Source of the DNA: Eubacterium ramulus ATCC 29099
GTDB taxonomy: Bacteria; Bacillota; Clostridia; Lachnospirales; Lachnospiraceae
DNA length: 32,717 nucleotides
Assembly: GCF_000469345.1 (NCBI RefSeq)
Contig: NZ_KI271108.1
Span: 173,149 to 205,865 of the forward strand
Direction of reading: 5' to 3'
Shown here one piece after another: positions 7,997 to 15,778 of this stretch (positions are counted from its first letter, which is position 1; each line of letters begins with the position of its first letter). A program made the position numbers and the translations under genes. The notes beneath the pieces are model-generated. The model did not search any database and was not told where the DNA came from. It worked only from the letters and a program-made list of their open reading frames with translations.

Positions 7997-10417
7997 ATGG
8001 CAACGAAAAAGAAAAAAGTGCGTTCACATGTCAAGCGTGTGAAATTACAACAGAAGAAAAATCCTGTTTCGCAGGAAAAATATGAAAAACGACTGAAAGT
8101 AGCGAGAAAAAAAGATTTTTTCCGCAGACTGCGCAATGTGATCGTGATACTTGCAATCGCTTTTTGTGCACTGTTTGCCGCAGGCAATCTGATGCTGAAG
8201 AAAGCGACCGGACAGACATTGATCGGTTGTATGCGGGAAGCAAAAAATCTGGTTGACAGCAGTACACCGGATACATTCCGGCTGGCACAGACATCCTACA
8301 TATACAGTGATGACGGTACGCAGTTAGCAGCACTGGCAGAATCAGAAGATGCCACTTATCTGAGCTATGAAGATATTCCGGCAGATGTGGTCAATGCGTT
8401 TGTGTCAGTGGAGGACCGTACATTCTGGAATAACAGTGGTGTGGATTACAAAGGAATCCTGCGTGTATGTGTCAATTACGTGAAAACAAAAGGACAGGTA
8501 GCAGAGGGGGCAAGTACCATTACCCAGCAGCTGGCGCGTGGAACCTTTCTGTCAAATGAAAAGACGCTGTCACGTAAGATTAAGGAGATTTTTATTGCAC
8601 GACAGCTGACGAAGAAATATACGAAAGAGCAGATCATGGAGTTTTACTGTAACAGCTGCTGTTTCGCAAATGGTATTTATGGTGTGGAAGATGCATCCCA
8701 GAAGTATTTTGGCCGTTCAGTCAGTGATCTGTCACTCTCGGAAACTGCGTATATCTGTGCGATTCCAAACCGCCCGGAGTACTACAATCCGCTGAAAAAC
8801 AGCGAAAACGCGATCTCACGCCGGAACAAAATCCTGCAGGATATGTACGAATGTGATTATATTACAAAGGATGCAGGTGATGCGGCACTGGCAGAGAACA
8901 TTACAGTGGCAGAGGTTAGCGACGAAGAAGATACTTTTTACAATTATGAGGCGACCTATGCGATCAACTGTGCAATCCGTTATCTGATGAAACAGGATGG
9001 ATTTGAGTTCAAGTCTCATTTTGAAGATGATGCCGATTATGATACTTATAATGCGTATTATGACGAGATGTACAAGCAGGCAAAGCACAAACTATACACC
9101 GGCGGATACAAAGTTACTACGACCATGAATCTGAAAGCACAGAAAAATCTGCAGAAAATTTTTGATAAAGAACTTGCTTTCAATACGAAGGTGGATGAAA
9201 GCACCGGAATTTATCAGTTCCAGGGTGCAATGACGGTTATCGACAACGAAACCGGTAAAGTCGTGGCAATGATTGGCGGACGTTCCCAGGATGAACTGCA
9301 GCAGACCTACTCTCTGAACCGTGGATTCCAGAGCTTTAAACAGCCGGGAAGTTCCATCAAACCACTGGTTATCTATACACCGGCACTGGAGGAGGGCTAT
9401 GATGCCAATTCCACACTGACAGAGATTGACGTGAAAGCTGCAAAGAAGAGCACTTCCGAGAAAATCAGTAAGATGAGTGGAAAGAAAATGAGCCTCCGTT
9501 ATGCGGTGGAAGACAGTAAGAATGGTTGTGCGTACTCTCTGTACAATATTATTACACCGAAAGTCGGACTTTCTTATATTGAAAATATGAATTTCTCAAA
9601 GATCGTGCAGCAGGATTACACGCTCAGTTCCGGTCTTGGTGGTCTGCATCATGGAACGAATACGGTGGAGATGGCAAATGCATATTCTACCCTGGAAAAT
9701 CATGGTGAGTATCGGCAGGCAGACTGTATTTCCTCTATTCTGGATGCAAGCGGCAATGAGATCTATGAGGAACCGGAGAGTAAAACGGTATACACCCGTT
9801 CTGCATCGGATCAGATGACAGATATTCTGGAAGGCGTGTTAAATTCCAGTGCAGGTACGGCAAAAGGATTGAAGTGGAGCAGTGCATCTGATGTGGCTGC
9901 AGCTGCAAAAACAGGTACCACAAATGATAATAATGTGGCATGGTTCTGTGGATATACACCGTATTATACGATTTCTGTATGGGTTGGTTACGATTATCCG
10001 AAATCTGTAAAAGGTCTGTGGGGTAATACATATCCGGCTTATATCTGGAAGGAAGCAATGCTGTATATGATCGATGGAAAAGATGAGGCTGATTTTGATC
10101 TGGAAGGAAAGAAAGCAACCGGAAATAAAAATGTGATTTCCGATGAGGATGACAGCAGTGCACCGGAAGAAAGCACAGATACGTCTGTGACAAATCCGAA
10201 TGATGCACAGAATACAACAGATACGAATCCGTCCGGCGGGGGTCACAGTACGGATAGCAGTACAGATTCTACAATTGACGGAAATGTACCGCAGGGAACA
10301 GAGGATATTTCCGGTGGAACTATATCGAATTCCAATAAATCAGAGTCTGCCGGAGGAAGTTCTGAAAGCAGCAGTACAGGCGGAGAGAGTTCCGGTGAGT
10401 CCGATACAACACAATAG
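7997..10417 (+). CDS. Class A (bifunctional) penicillin-binding protein
   Basis: An 806-residue peptidoglycan synthase with glycosyltransferase and transpeptidase activities, acting outside the membrane. The order is: a very basic cytosolic tail (KKKK), one membrane anchor at about 44-63, a GT51 domain (VEDRTFW with catalytic E139, then EGASTITQQLARG), and a transpeptidase with PGSSIKPL (nucleophile S452, K455) and KTGTTND (K638). From about residue 708 there is a Ser/Thr/Gly/Asp-rich, low-complexity tail, probably a disordered wall-spanning segment. The GTG at 7970 lacks a ribosome binding site, while AAAGGAG (7983-7989) fits the ATG at 7997. It is similar to PBP1a/PonA. Confidence 0.94.
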   Translation: MATKKKKVRSHVKRVKLQQKKNPVSQEKYEKRLKVARKKDFFRRLRNVIVILAIAFCALFAAGNLMLKKATGQTLIGCMREAKNLVDSSTPDTFRLAQTSYIYSDDGTQLAALAESEDATYLSYEDIPADVVNAFVSVEDRTFWNNSGVDYKGILRVCVNYVKTKGQVAEGASTITQQLARGTFLSNEKTLSRKIKEIFIARQLTKKYTKEQIMEFYCNSCCFANGIYGVEDASQKYFGRSVSDLSLSETAYICAIPNRPEYYNPLKNSENAISRRNKILQDMYECDYITKDAGDAALAENITVAEVSDEEDTFYNYEATYAINCAIRYLMKQDGFEFKSHFEDDADYDTYNAYYDEMYKQAKHKLYTGGYKVTTTMNLKAQKNLQKIFDKELAFNTKVDESTGIYQFQGAMTVIDNETGKVVAMIGGRSQDELQQTYSLNRGFQSFKQPGSSIKPLVIYTPALEEGYDANSTLTEIDVKAAKKSTSEKISKMSGKKMSLRYAVEDSKNGCAYSLYNIITPKVGLSYIENMNFSKIVQQDYTLSSGLGGLHHGTNTVEMANAYSTLENHGEYRQADCISSILDASGNEIYEEPESKTVYTRSASDQMTDILEGVLNSSAGTAKGLKWSSASDVAAAAKTGTTNDNNVAWFCGYTPYYTISVWVGYDYPKSVKGLWGNTYPAYIWKEAMLYMIDGKDEADFDLEGKKATGNKNVISDEDDSSAPEESTDTSVTNPNDAQNTTDTNPSGGGHSTDSSTDSTIDGNVPQGTEDISGGTISNSNKSESAGGSSESSSTGGESSGESDTTQ

Positions 10418-10438
10418 ATATCAGATGTAAGATGACTT

Positions 10439-10454
10439 CCACCTCTGCAGGTGG
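10439..10454 (+). other. Small hairpin between the PBP gene and aroA
   Basis: CCACCT (10439-10444), a 4-nt loop, AGGTGG (10449-10454). There is no T-tract, so it is not a classic terminator. It lies upstream of the chosen aroA start and might affect read-through or translation. Confidence 0.4.
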
Positions 10455-10485
10455 TGAACAACAGGATTATATAGGGAAAAACAGC

Positions 10486-11784
10486 ATGGATAGTTATGAG
10501 GTAAAAAAAGTAACGGCACCGGTAAACTGGGAGACGGACGTACCGGGTTCAAAGAGCATCACTAACCGGGCATTGCTTCTGGCGGCACTTTGCCGGGAGC
10601 AGGTGCGGCTGCAGGGCGTTCTGTTCAGTGATGATTCCAGACATTTTCTGAGTTCGCTTCAGTCTCTGGGCTATGAAGTGCAGATTGATGAAGCAGCGTG
10701 TGCCGTAGAGGTACAGGGTCATGGTGGCAGTCTGCCAGTGACTTCCGGAGAAATCCATGTGGGAAGCGCCGGTACAGCGGCTCGTTTTCTGACAGCAATG
10801 CTGGGGGTGGCAGAAGGAACGTTTGTAATTCAGGCCTCTGAACAGATGAAGAAACGGCCGATGAAGCCATTGTTTGAAGCATTGCTTTCGTTGGGGGCTT
10901 CCGTGGAATGGCTGGGGGCTGCCTGGCATCTGCCGGTGCGTATCACCGGAGCCGGAGCGCATATCAGAAATCTGTCAGAACAGGCTGTATTGAATCTGGA
11001 TATCAGCGAAAGTACCCAGTTTCTAAGCGCATTCTTACTGATTGCGCCGCTGTTTCCACACGGAATCAGAATTCATATTACCAGCGCGAAAACAGATGGA
11101 TCCTATATCCGTATCACGCGCAGAATGATGGAAGAATTTGGCGTGGAAGCAGTATTTGACGGCTGTGATTATATGGTGCAGGCTGCAGGTGGCTATCAGC
11201 GGTCCGGATACCAGATCGAACCGGATGTATCCGGGGCGTGTTATTTCTATGCGGCAGCGGCTATGACCGGCGGCAGCGCAAAAGTACATCATGTGCACTG
11301 GAGCAGTATGCAGGGTGATATGAAATTCCTGAAACTACTGGAACAGATGGGATGCACATTGACAGAAGAAGACGATGGTATCCGGCTGAATGGTCCATCA
11401 GATGGTTTAAAAGGTCTGAAAGTGGATATGAATGATTTTTCGGATCAGGCATTGACCCTGGCAGCTATCGCGCCATATGCTTCTTCGGATGTGACGATTA
11501 CACATATTGGGCATATCCGCGGACAGGAATGCGATCGACTGCATGCTATCGTAATGAATTTGAAAAATGCAGGAATTACCTGTGAAGAAGGAGATGACTG
11601 GGTATGCATTCATCCCGGAAAACCACAGCCGTGCCAGATTGAGACCTTTGACGATCACCGGGTGGCTATGGCATTTACAGTTATGGGGCTGGGGTGTGAT
11701 GGAATTGAAATTCTGAATCCCGGATGCTGTAAGAAAACATTTGAGAATTACTTTGTCGTGCTGGATAGCTTGTTAAAACATTGA
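10486..11784 (+). CDS. aroA: 3-phosphoshikimate 1-carboxyvinyltransferase (EPSP synthase)
   Basis: A 432-residue enzyme that joins phosphoenolpyruvate and shikimate 3-phosphate to give EPSP in chorismate synthesis, in the cytosol. Family signatures are clear: PGSKSITNRALLLAA at the N-terminus (shikimate-phosphate binding), GSAGTAARFLTAML (PEP site), KRPMKPL, and FDDHRVAMAF near the C-terminus. Length is typical. The reading frame is open back to an ATG at 10432, but that has no ribosome binding site. The ATG at 10486 has a weak AGGG upstream and gives the usual family N-terminus. No other shikimate genes are adjacent, so it is detached from an aro operon. It may be read through from the PBP gene 68 nt upstream. 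Confidence 0.94.
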   Translation: MDSYEVKKVTAPVNWETDVPGSKSITNRALLLAALCREQVRLQGVLFSDDSRHFLSSLQSLGYEVQIDEAACAVEVQGHGGSLPVTSGEIHVGSAGTAARFLTAMLGVAEGTFVIQASEQMKKRPMKPLFEALLSLGASVEWLGAAWHLPVRITGAGAHIRNLSEQAVLNLDISESTQFLSAFLLIAPLFPHGIRIHITSAKTDGSYIRITRRMMEEFGVEAVFDGCDYMVQAAGGYQRSGYQIEPDVSGACYFYAAAAMTGGSAKVHHVHWSSMQGDMKFLKLLEQMGCTLTEEDDGIRLNGPSDGLKGLKVDMNDFSDQALTLAAIAPYASSDVTITHIGHIRGQECDRLHAIVMNLKNAGITCEEGDDWVCIHPGKPQPCQIETFDDHRVAMAFTVMGLGCDGIEILNPGCCKKTFENYFVVLDSLLKH

Positions 11785-11809
11785 CAGAAATTGGGAATGG
11801 GTGTACAAT
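11781..11809 (+). promoter_or_regulatory. Strong predicted promoter for the DUF6465-like gene
   Basis: Consensus TTGACA (11781-11786), an exact 17-nt spacer and TACAAT (11804-11809). The -35 overlaps the aroA stop codon. The leader of about 97 nt contains ATGCG and CGCAT arms around an ACCGCGGT palindrome, and GGGGG near 11900 as ribosome binding site. Confidence 0.75.
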
Positions 11810-11912
11810 TCAAAACGATACAGAAAGAAATAGTTCTTAAACCAAGTCTCATATGCGTTTCATCTGAACCGCGGTGGCGCATGGAAGAAAAACCAGAGGG
11901 GGAAAGTGAATT

Positions 11913-12512
11913 ATGGCAAGAAAAAAGACATCCGGTGTACATACAGTAAAGACAACAAATACAGCAGCTCAGAAAATTGAGGCAGCAAAAGCTGTCGTAG
12001 AGGAAAAAGCTGCAGAAGTAAAAGAAGCAGTGAAAGAGACCGCAGAGAAAGTGGAAGAAGCTGCAAAAGAGACTGTAGAAAAAGCAACAGAGAAAGCTAC
12101 TGAGACAGTTGCTGAAGTAAAAGAGACTGCAAAAGAAACAGCTGAGAAAGCAACAGAAGCAACAAAAGAAACTGCCGAGACAGCAAAGGCAACCGTAAAG
12201 AAGACTGCTGCAAAAGCAAAAACAGCTACTACCAGAAAAACCACAGCAGCAAAGAAAACAGTAAAAGAGAAAGCAGATGCTGTAAAGACAGAGACAAAAA
12301 GAAAAGTAACAAGAAAACCGACCAAGAAAATTGTATTACAGTATCTTGGCAAGGAATTTGATGAGGCTGAATTAACAGAGCGTGCAATTGCACAGTTCAA
12401 TTCCGTAGAGGGTGGTGTAGCAGTAAAGACGATCACTATGTACCTGAAACCGGAAGATGATGCAGCTTATTATGTCATCAACGATCAGTATACTGGCCGT
12501 GTAGACTTTTAA
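11913..12512 (+). CDS. DUF6465-like protein with an H1/LEA-like Ala-Lys-Glu-Thr repeat region
   Basis: A 199-residue protein in two parts. Residues ~8-135 are almost only A, K, E, T and V, with heptad-like repeats (KETAEKATEA, KETAKATVKK) that become strongly basic (KAKTATTRKTTAAKKTVK) before the second part. The C-terminal ~65 residues form a small folded domain ending in KPEDDAAYYVINDQYTG, which I recognise from memory as the DUF6465 family of Lachnospiraceae. The repeat part resembles histone-H1-like or LEA-type helical tails and may bind nucleic acid or another polyanion. That is inference. It has its own strong promoter and a long terminator, so high expression is likely. The function is unknown. 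Confidence 0.85.
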   Translation: MARKKTSGVHTVKTTNTAAQKIEAAKAVVEEKAAEVKEAVKETAEKVEEAAKETVEKATEKATETVAEVKETAKETAEKATEATKETAETAKATVKKTAAKAKTATTRKTTAAKKTVKEKADAVKTETKRKVTRKPTKKIVLQYLGKEFDEAELTERAIAQFNSVEGGVAVKTITMYLKPEDDAAYYVINDQYTGRVDF

Positions 12513-12531
12513 AGTCTTATATTATACTTAA

Positions 12532-12617
12532 AAAACAAGCTGGATCAAAACGCCAATGCAGGCACGAATGATTTTCTATCTGCGCTGCGCCTTGGAGTTT
12601 TGATTCCAGCTTGTTTT
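12532..12617 (+). terminator. Long-stem hairpin terminator after the DUF6465-like gene
   Basis: AAAACAAGCTGG-ATCAAAAC (12532-12551) pairs with GTTTTGAT-T-CCAGCTTGTTTT (12597-12617), 20 bp with one bulge and a 45-nt loop. It ends in TTTT. The A-tract at the 5' side makes it usable in both directions. Confidence 0.75.
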
Positions 12618-12690
12618 ATTTACACAGTGGCGATGTCGTGCCGCGCATGCATATAATATTGTATAAAAATAGATGTTATGTTGCATGCCG
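12617..12690. repeat. Copy of a dispersed intergenic repeat (copy A)
   Basis: This copy resembles the repeat at the left window edge: TATTTAC, GGCGATGTCGTGCC, GCGCATGCATATAAT, then TTATGTTGCATGCC. GCATGCA occurs near both ends in opposite orientation, and TTTATTTAC (12616-12624) pairs with GTAAATAAA (12690-12698). It lies exactly between two terminators and is not coding. Confidence 0.5.
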
Positions 12691-12733
12691 TAAATAAAAA
12701 ATCAGAGAAAATTTTCTCTGATTTTTTATTTAC
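12690..12733. terminator. Perfect 44-bp palindrome, bidirectional terminator
   Basis: Two 22-bp arms with no loop: 12690-12711 starts GTAAATAAAAAATCAG and its exact reverse complement fills 12712-12733. A/T runs on both sides give a T-tract whichever strand is read. It lies 20 bp beyond the stop of the minus-strand activase gene, so it most likely ends the 12754-18979 operon. Confidence 0.8.
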
Positions 12734-12753
12734 ATATTAAATTTTAAGCCATC

Positions 12754-13713
12754 CTACTCCTGACCTTGTTTGATCTCGCCACGTTCGCAGCGATTTCCCC
12801 AGGAATCAATGAGTTCCCCATCACGATAAACGCAGATGACCTCACAGTGGTTCGGACAGTTCGGACAAACGACTTCGCGTGTCACGAATTCCATTTCTGC
12901 CACATCAAAGCTGAACGGTTTTTCAATTCCGCATCCCAGTGCAAGGATTGCTGCTCCGTAGCAGCCCATCAGATGTCCGTTATCATCTACGATAATTTCT
13001 TCTCCCAGAGAGTCTGCAAAGGCCTTTACTACGCCTTCATTTTTACTTACTCCACCTTGGAATACGATTGGAGCAAGTATTTTCTTACCTTTTCCAATAT
13101 TATTTAAATAATTATTTGCTACGGCATTGCACAGACCGGCAATGATATCTTCTTTTTTGTGTCCCATCTGAATTTTGTGTACCAGATCAGACTCCGCAAA
13201 TACCGTACAACGGGCAGCAATTGGTGTAGGATTTTTGCTGCTAAGTGCAATCTTACCGAATTCTTCTACTTCCACACCGAGGCGGCGAGCCTGGCTGGAG
13301 AGGAAAGAACCGGTTCCGGCTGCACAGAGGGTGTTCATGGCGTAGTCTACGGCAACACCGTTTTCCACACAGATGATTTTGGAATCCTGTCCACCGATTT
13401 CAAGGATAGTGCGGACATCCGGGTGCAGGGTGGTGGTTCCTACTGCATGTGCAGTAATCTCATTTTTTACAATGCTGGCGTTACACATGGCACCGACAAG
13501 TTTGCGGGCACTTCCGGTTGTTCCGGCAGCAACGACCTGATATTCATTCTGATCAATTTTTTTTCCCAGGGCAGCAATGACTTTTTTGGCAGCGCCCATC
13601 GGATTTCCCTCGGTCCAGAGATAGATTCCGGCGAGGATATTTTTTTCTTCATCGATAATGACACCTTTGGTGGAAATAGATCCGATGTCAATTCCTAAAT
13701 ATGCTTTTTTCAA
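12754..13713 (-). CDS. ATP-dependent activase of a 2-hydroxyacyl-CoA-dehydratase-type system (COG1924, BcrAD/BadFG family)
   Basis: A 319-residue ASKHA-fold ATPase. Relatives (HgdC, BadF/BadG) carry one [4Fe-4S] cluster between two subunits and push an electron at very low potential into a partner dehydratase. Visible are the phosphate loop GIDIGSISTKG (7-17), GGQDSK (107-112), C130 in NTLCAAGTG and C169 in ARCTVFAESD. The two cysteines are 39 residues apart, the same spacing as the bridging pair in HgdC. A tail of about 50 residues adds C283-x2-C286-x3-C290, C294 and C309, beyond the usual ~260-residue activase; it could bind another cluster or Zn. The start is TTG, supported by AAAGGAAG and a 4-nt TTGA overlap with the previous gene. 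Confidence 0.88.
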   Translation of the reverse strand: MKKAYLGIDIGSISTKGVIIDEEKNILAGIYLWTEGNPMGAAKKVIAALGKKIDQNEYQVVAAGTTGSARKLVGAMCNASIVKNEITAHAVGTTTLHPDVRTILEIGGQDSKIICVENGVAVDYAMNTLCAAGTGSFLSSQARRLGVEVEEFGKIALSSKNPTPIAARCTVFAESDLVHKIQMGHKKEDIIAGLCNAVANNYLNNIGKGKKILAPIVFQGGVSKNEGVVKAFADSLGEEIIVDDNGHLMGCYGAAILALGCGIEKPFSFDVAEMEFVTREVVCPNCPNHCEVICVYRDGELIDSWGNRCERGEIKQGQE

Positions 13714-14858
13714 GATTGTGTAACTTCCTTTCTCATGGCAATCATATCATAAAATGCTTCCAGTCGGGTTTCAATACCGGTATCACTGGTCTGCGTGTCA
13801 TAGTTTAAGTACAGCACAGGGATTTTGTAATCGGAGCTGATGTTATGCAGTACGGGAACCGCATCCATCTCCGGTGTACATCCGAAGGATTTTACATGAA
13901 CCAGTCCGTCAAATCCTTTTTTGGCATAATGCTCAGCCAGGGCGATGGTGGAAATACTGGAACTTCCCATGTCAAATTTTGTATATTTGCTGGAAAGTTT
14001 TTTCTGGATATTGACCCACAGGGAAGATGGAAATTTGTACAGGTCATAGGTGAGATAACCCTTCAGTTTTTTCAGTGTTCCCTTATCCGGGCAGAGCAGT
14101 ACACTGTTGGAGAGGTTCATCCAGCGATGTACTTCTGCACCCATCTGTGCAAGTTTTTTTTCAATCTCATGATTGGAATAAGGATCCATAATAGTAAAAT
14201 ATTCGCCTACCACACCGACACGCAGTGGATGCGCGGGTTTGTTTTTTGGAATGGCATCAAAATCTGCGATGGCCTTTTTGTAAATACGGTTGACATCACT
14301 CAGTCCTTTTGCTTTGCGGAGCTGAGCCAGAAAACGGTTGTATACTTTATCGTAGGAACCTTTTTTAATTTCAAAGCCCATGTTTTGACGGTAGTTATCC
14401 TCAACTTTATCAATGACAGTGATCATTCTGGCGGTGGCAGGCAATGCTTTAGCCATTTGGAGCAGCGATGCGTTCGGGGCAAACTGTTTCATGCCTTTTA
14501 ACATTCCGATGAGATTTTTGTAGCGGAATAGAGTGAGATTAAACATCTCAAAATCGTACCCCATATCTTTTAAAATCTGTTCATGGAGCTCACCATAATA
14601 ACCCAGGCGGCAGGTACCGCCGGTCTGGATCAGGACGTTGGCACCCTGTTCCAGTGCTTCAATATAACAGCCCATCATACATTTGAATGGTGCACAGACA
14701 AAGTCCGGGCTGTATTTTGCACCGAGCTCAATGGTTCGTTTTGTCATGGCAGGTGGAGCAAGATATTCCAGATGCAGTCCGTTATTTACAAAATACTGGA
14801 TCGGAATGTCATAGTTTCCAAGCTGTGGATAACAGAGTTTATATTTCTTTTCCGGCAT
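13710..14858 (-). CDS. 2-hydroxyacyl-CoA-dehydratase-like protein, COG3581 type
   Basis: A 382-residue, cysteine-containing protein of the 2-hydroxyglutaryl-CoA dehydratase D-component superfamily (COG3581-like). Such proteins normally hold [4Fe-4S] clusters and receive electrons from an activase. Cysteines cluster at C55, C60, C64 and C83 (FVCAPFKCMMGC, then GGTCRLGYYGEL), with C256 and C327 (KSFGCTPEMDAVP) later, a plausible cluster ligand set. The end carries GIETRLEAF, a motif shared with the next protein upstream in the operon. The start codon overlaps the stop of that gene by one base (TAATG), so the two are translationally coupled. Members of this group are mostly uncharacterised. The substrate is unknown, and dehydration of a CoA ester is not proven. 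Confidence 0.82.
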   Translation of the reverse strand: MPEKKYKLCYPQLGNYDIPIQYFVNNGLHLEYLAPPAMTKRTIELGAKYSPDFVCAPFKCMMGCYIEALEQGANVLIQTGGTCRLGYYGELHEQILKDMGYDFEMFNLTLFRYKNLIGMLKGMKQFAPNASLLQMAKALPATARMITVIDKVEDNYRQNMGFEIKKGSYDKVYNRFLAQLRKAKGLSDVNRIYKKAIADFDAIPKNKPAHPLRVGVVGEYFTIMDPYSNHEIEKKLAQMGAEVHRWMNLSNSVLLCPDKGTLKKLKGYLTYDLYKFPSSLWVNIQKKLSSKYTKFDMGSSSISTIALAEHYAKKGFDGLVHVKSFGCTPEMDAVPVLHNISSDYKIPVLYLNYDTQTSDTGIETRLEAFYDMIAMRKEVTQS

Positions 14859-15775
14859 TACAGGCGTGCCTCCTTTCGGAAACGGATAATATCAATAAAA
14901 CTTTCCAGACGGGTTTCAATACCGGCATTTCCGTCCTGGCTGTCCAGCAGCAGGTTCAGAATCGGTCGGTCTTTGATCCGGCGGATGATCATCTCGTTGA
15001 TCATGGAGTCCGGACCGCATGGAAATGCAGTAAGCAGGATGATGCCGTCTACATCGTTGTGGTATTTTGCGATGGAGCCAAGCAGCTCACGGCTCATGAT
15101 CCATGGTACGGATTTGCAGATATTCAGAGAATCTTCCTGTGCCTGCTTCAGATCCACTGCATCGGAGCAGATCGGAACTGCATCCAGCTGTTCAATCCCT
15201 TTCAGGATCGGTTTGCCGATGTATTCGTCATAAAGGTTGTAGCTGTGTCCGACAACGAGGATCTTGATGCGGTCATCGTGGAGCCTGGCTTCCTCCTCTG
15301 CAATGTGTGCTTTCTGTGCAGCCTGCCATGCCTGATAAGATTTCTGGTAGGCTTCTCTTGCTTTTGCTTCTGAGGCACCCAGGGAAACACCGAGCATGAC
15401 GTAAGCCTGCTCCTCCGGACATTTCTGCTGAATGTCTACGTTGCAGGTGACAAAATCGATGTCATGATCCCGGAAGGTATTGACAGCCATGTCATAGAGT
15501 CCCTCGAAGCGGGAGCACATGACGCCGTCTTTTCCGTAATTTGCAATACGCGGAACAAAGACAGCATCACATTTTCCTTCCAATGCGGACACATGACCGA
15601 AAAATAATTTGCTGGAGAGACAGTTCTCATCAATGGCGTAGTGGCTGCCTGCATCCATAAGTGTTTTATTTGTATGTGGGCTGATGACAGTTTCGATACC
15701 AAGCTCCTGGAAAAACGTATTCCAGAGTACATGGTAACGATAGTAGAGCAGAGCCCGTGGTATTCCAATTTTCAT
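14858..15775 (-). CDS. 2-hydroxyacyl-CoA-dehydratase-like protein, DUF2229/COG3580 type
   Basis: A 305-residue protein that begins MKIGIPRALLYYRY, the usual start of the DUF2229/COG3580 group ('CoA-substrate-specific enzyme activase, N-terminal' in large fused proteins). Possible cluster ligands are C52 (ENCLSSKLFFGH), C69, C87 (VMCSRF), C111, C119 and C253 (FPCGPDSMINE). The C-terminus has GIETRLESF, almost the same as GIETRLEAF in the COG3581-type neighbour, so the two look like distant paralogs that may form a heterodimer. It starts 3 nt after the stop of the large ligase-reductase gene. Its function is inferred only from family and context. Confidence 0.82.
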   Translation of the reverse strand: MKIGIPRALLYYRYHVLWNTFFQELGIETVISPHTNKTLMDAGSHYAIDENCLSSKLFFGHVSALEGKCDAVFVPRIANYGKDGVMCSRFEGLYDMAVNTFRDHDIDFVTCNVDIQQKCPEEQAYVMLGVSLGASEAKAREAYQKSYQAWQAAQKAHIAEEEARLHDDRIKILVVGHSYNLYDEYIGKPILKGIEQLDAVPICSDAVDLKQAQEDSLNICKSVPWIMSRELLGSIAKYHNDVDGIILLTAFPCGPDSMINEMIIRRIKDRPILNLLLDSQDGNAGIETRLESFIDIIRFRKEARL

Positions 15776-15778
15776 ATT

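Noticed and set aside
11850-11885. T-box-like motif (GAACCGCGG) in the leader of the DUF6465-like gene
   Set aside because: No specifier stem, no terminator/antiterminator pair, and the gene is not linked to amino acids or tRNA; chance similarity.
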